A stretch of 64,000 nt of DNA from Derxia gummosa DSM 723 (GTDB lineage: Bacteria > Pseudomonadota > Gammaproteobacteria > Burkholderiales > Burkholderiaceae_E). The notes under the pieces are model-generated. The model did not search any database. It had not been told where the DNA came from and saw only the letters and a list, made by a program, of their open reading frames with translations. This document shows, piece by piece, positions 63,376 through 64,000 of this stretch. Both the position numbers and the translations under genes were made by a program. The stretch covers positions 643,776-707,775 of the forward strand of contig NZ_KI519499.1 of the NCBI RefSeq assembly GCF_000482785.1. Direction: 5' to 3'. The first letter of the stretch is position 1. Every line of letters begins with the position of its first letter.

Positions 63376-64000
63376 ATGACCAAGCCAGCCACCGCCGTCC
63401 CGCCCCACCTCGCGCTGCCGGTGGTGGAACTCGTGGCCGCCGACGGCGCGCGCTGCACCATCGCCCAGCAGGGCGCGCACGTGCTGAGCTGGACGCCGGC
63501 CGGCGGCGCCGAGCGCCTGTTCCTGAGCCAGAAGGCCGAGTACGCGGCCGGCGTCGCGATCCGTGGCGGCATCCCGGTCATCTTTCCGCAGTTCGCGGGC
63601 GAAGGGCCGATGCCCAAGCACGGCTTCGCGCGCACCGCGCAATGGAAGTTCGAGCGCATCGAGCAGGCCGAGGATGGCGCCGGCATCGCGCATTTCTCGC
63701 TCACGCACGAGCAGGCGACGCATGCGCTCTGGCCGCATCACTATGCGGCGACGCTCACGGTGCGCGTGGGCGGCGAGCGGCTCGCGGTCACGCTCGGCGT
63801 GCGCAATACCGGGCCGAAGAGCTTCAGCTTCACCGCCGCGCTCCACACCTATCTGCGCGTGAGCGACATCGCGCTGGTGCAGGTCATGGGCCTCGACGGC
63901 CTGAGCTACCGCGACACCGCCGACGGCGGCGCGCTCAAGACCGCCGGCCTCGGCCCGGTGGAAATCAGCGGCGAGGTCGATCGCATCTACCTCAACGCGC
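63376..64000 (+). CDS. D-hexose-6-phosphate mutarotase, partial (runs off window)
   Basis: Aldose-1-epimerase-like fold of the YeaD family, which interconverts anomers of glucose-6-phosphate. 208 codons visible. Seen: AQQGAHVLSWTPAGG, IRGGIPVIFPQFAGEGPMPK, HGFARTAQWKFE with the catalytic-His region, and ALHTYLRVSDI. Divergent from the TatD-family gene (70 bp between starts). The C-terminal catalytic Glu lies outside the window. Confidence 0.92.
   Translation, partial: MTKPATAVPPHLALPVVELVAADGARCTIAQQGAHVLSWTPAGGAERLFLSQKAEYAAGVAIRGGIPVIFPQFAGEGPMPKHGFARTAQWKFERIEQAEDGAGIAHFSLTHEQATHALWPHHYAATLTVRVGGERLAVTLGVRNTGPKSFSFTAALHTYLRVSDIALVQVMGLDGLSYRDTADGGALKTAGLGPVEISGEVDRIYLNA

Overview
The window (64 kb) is a chromosomal segment of a high-GC betaproteobacterium, most likely of the order Burkholderiales. 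The evidence is the gene order relA - tRNA-Val - thrS - infC - rpmI - rplT - pheS - pheT, a RelA-type (p)ppGpp synthetase, a 3-hydroxybutyrate dehydrogenase, and the proteasome-like Anbu peptidase beside transglutaminase/ATP-grasp/alpha-E genes. I cannot name the genus.

Layout. (1) 1-5.9 kb, minus strand: the translation cluster thrS-infC-rpmI-rplT-pheS-pheT, with intrinsic terminators or attenuators in the thrS leader, after thrS and before pheS, and an upstream tRNA-Val(GAC). infC appears to start at ATC. (2) 5.9-15.8 kb: relA, an mtfA-like M90 peptidase, ridA, an alpha/beta hydrolase, 3-hydroxybutyrate dehydrogenase, a metallophosphoesterase, Anbu, glutamate dehydrogenase and a small unknown gene followed by two hairpins. 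(3) 15.8-26.4 kb, minus strand: a peptide-tagging or amidoligase-type cluster with three transglutaminase-like proteins (one is the large DUF2126 form), two circularly permuted ATP-grasp proteins and two alpha-E modules, one ATP-grasp/alpha-E pair being fused. (4) 26.6-62.4 kb: comEC, split by a Tn7-like transposon of about 33.15 kb (about 28426-61578). (5) 62.4-64 kb: a TatD-family nuclease, overlapping the comEC start by 4 bp, and a partial D-hexose-6-phosphate mutarotase.

The transposon. It has matching 29-bp imperfect terminal inverted repeats, many copies of a 21-22 bp TnsB-site-like repeat at both ends (six clear copies plus one partial on the left, three on the right), and a compact tnsA-tnsB-tnsC-tniQ operon in the middle. 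Deleting it rejoins comEC exactly in frame, and I see no target-site duplication. Its base composition is visibly lower in GC than the host. The cargo looks like a defence and accessory island: an orphan MazE-like antitoxin, a HAD protein, a four-gene cluster of exported proteins (one a putative zinc protease, one DUF1353), a Gabija pair (GajA/GajB), an unknown two-gene pair, a complete His-Xaa-Ser (Hxs) radical-SAM maturation system, a LexA-like repressor with an operator over its own promoter, a DUF6471 protein, a deazaguanine-themed cluster (small Gly-rich protein, PfkB-nucleoside deoxyribosyltransferase fusion, QueC-like ligase, SagB-type flavin oxidoreductase, and a convergent OGG-like glycosylase), a 346-aa unknown protein with an IS-transposase-like C-terminus, and a 1326-aa Mrr-like nuclease/TPR/PIN-like protein. 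A second, different set of end-like repeats at 56665-56761 suggests that the island is composite.

The best candidate for an undescribed system is the 50.75-54.37 kb deazaguanine-type cluster. The giant nuclease-TPR-PIN protein and the exported-protein cluster come next. All functional calls come from reading motifs by eye; no database search was run.
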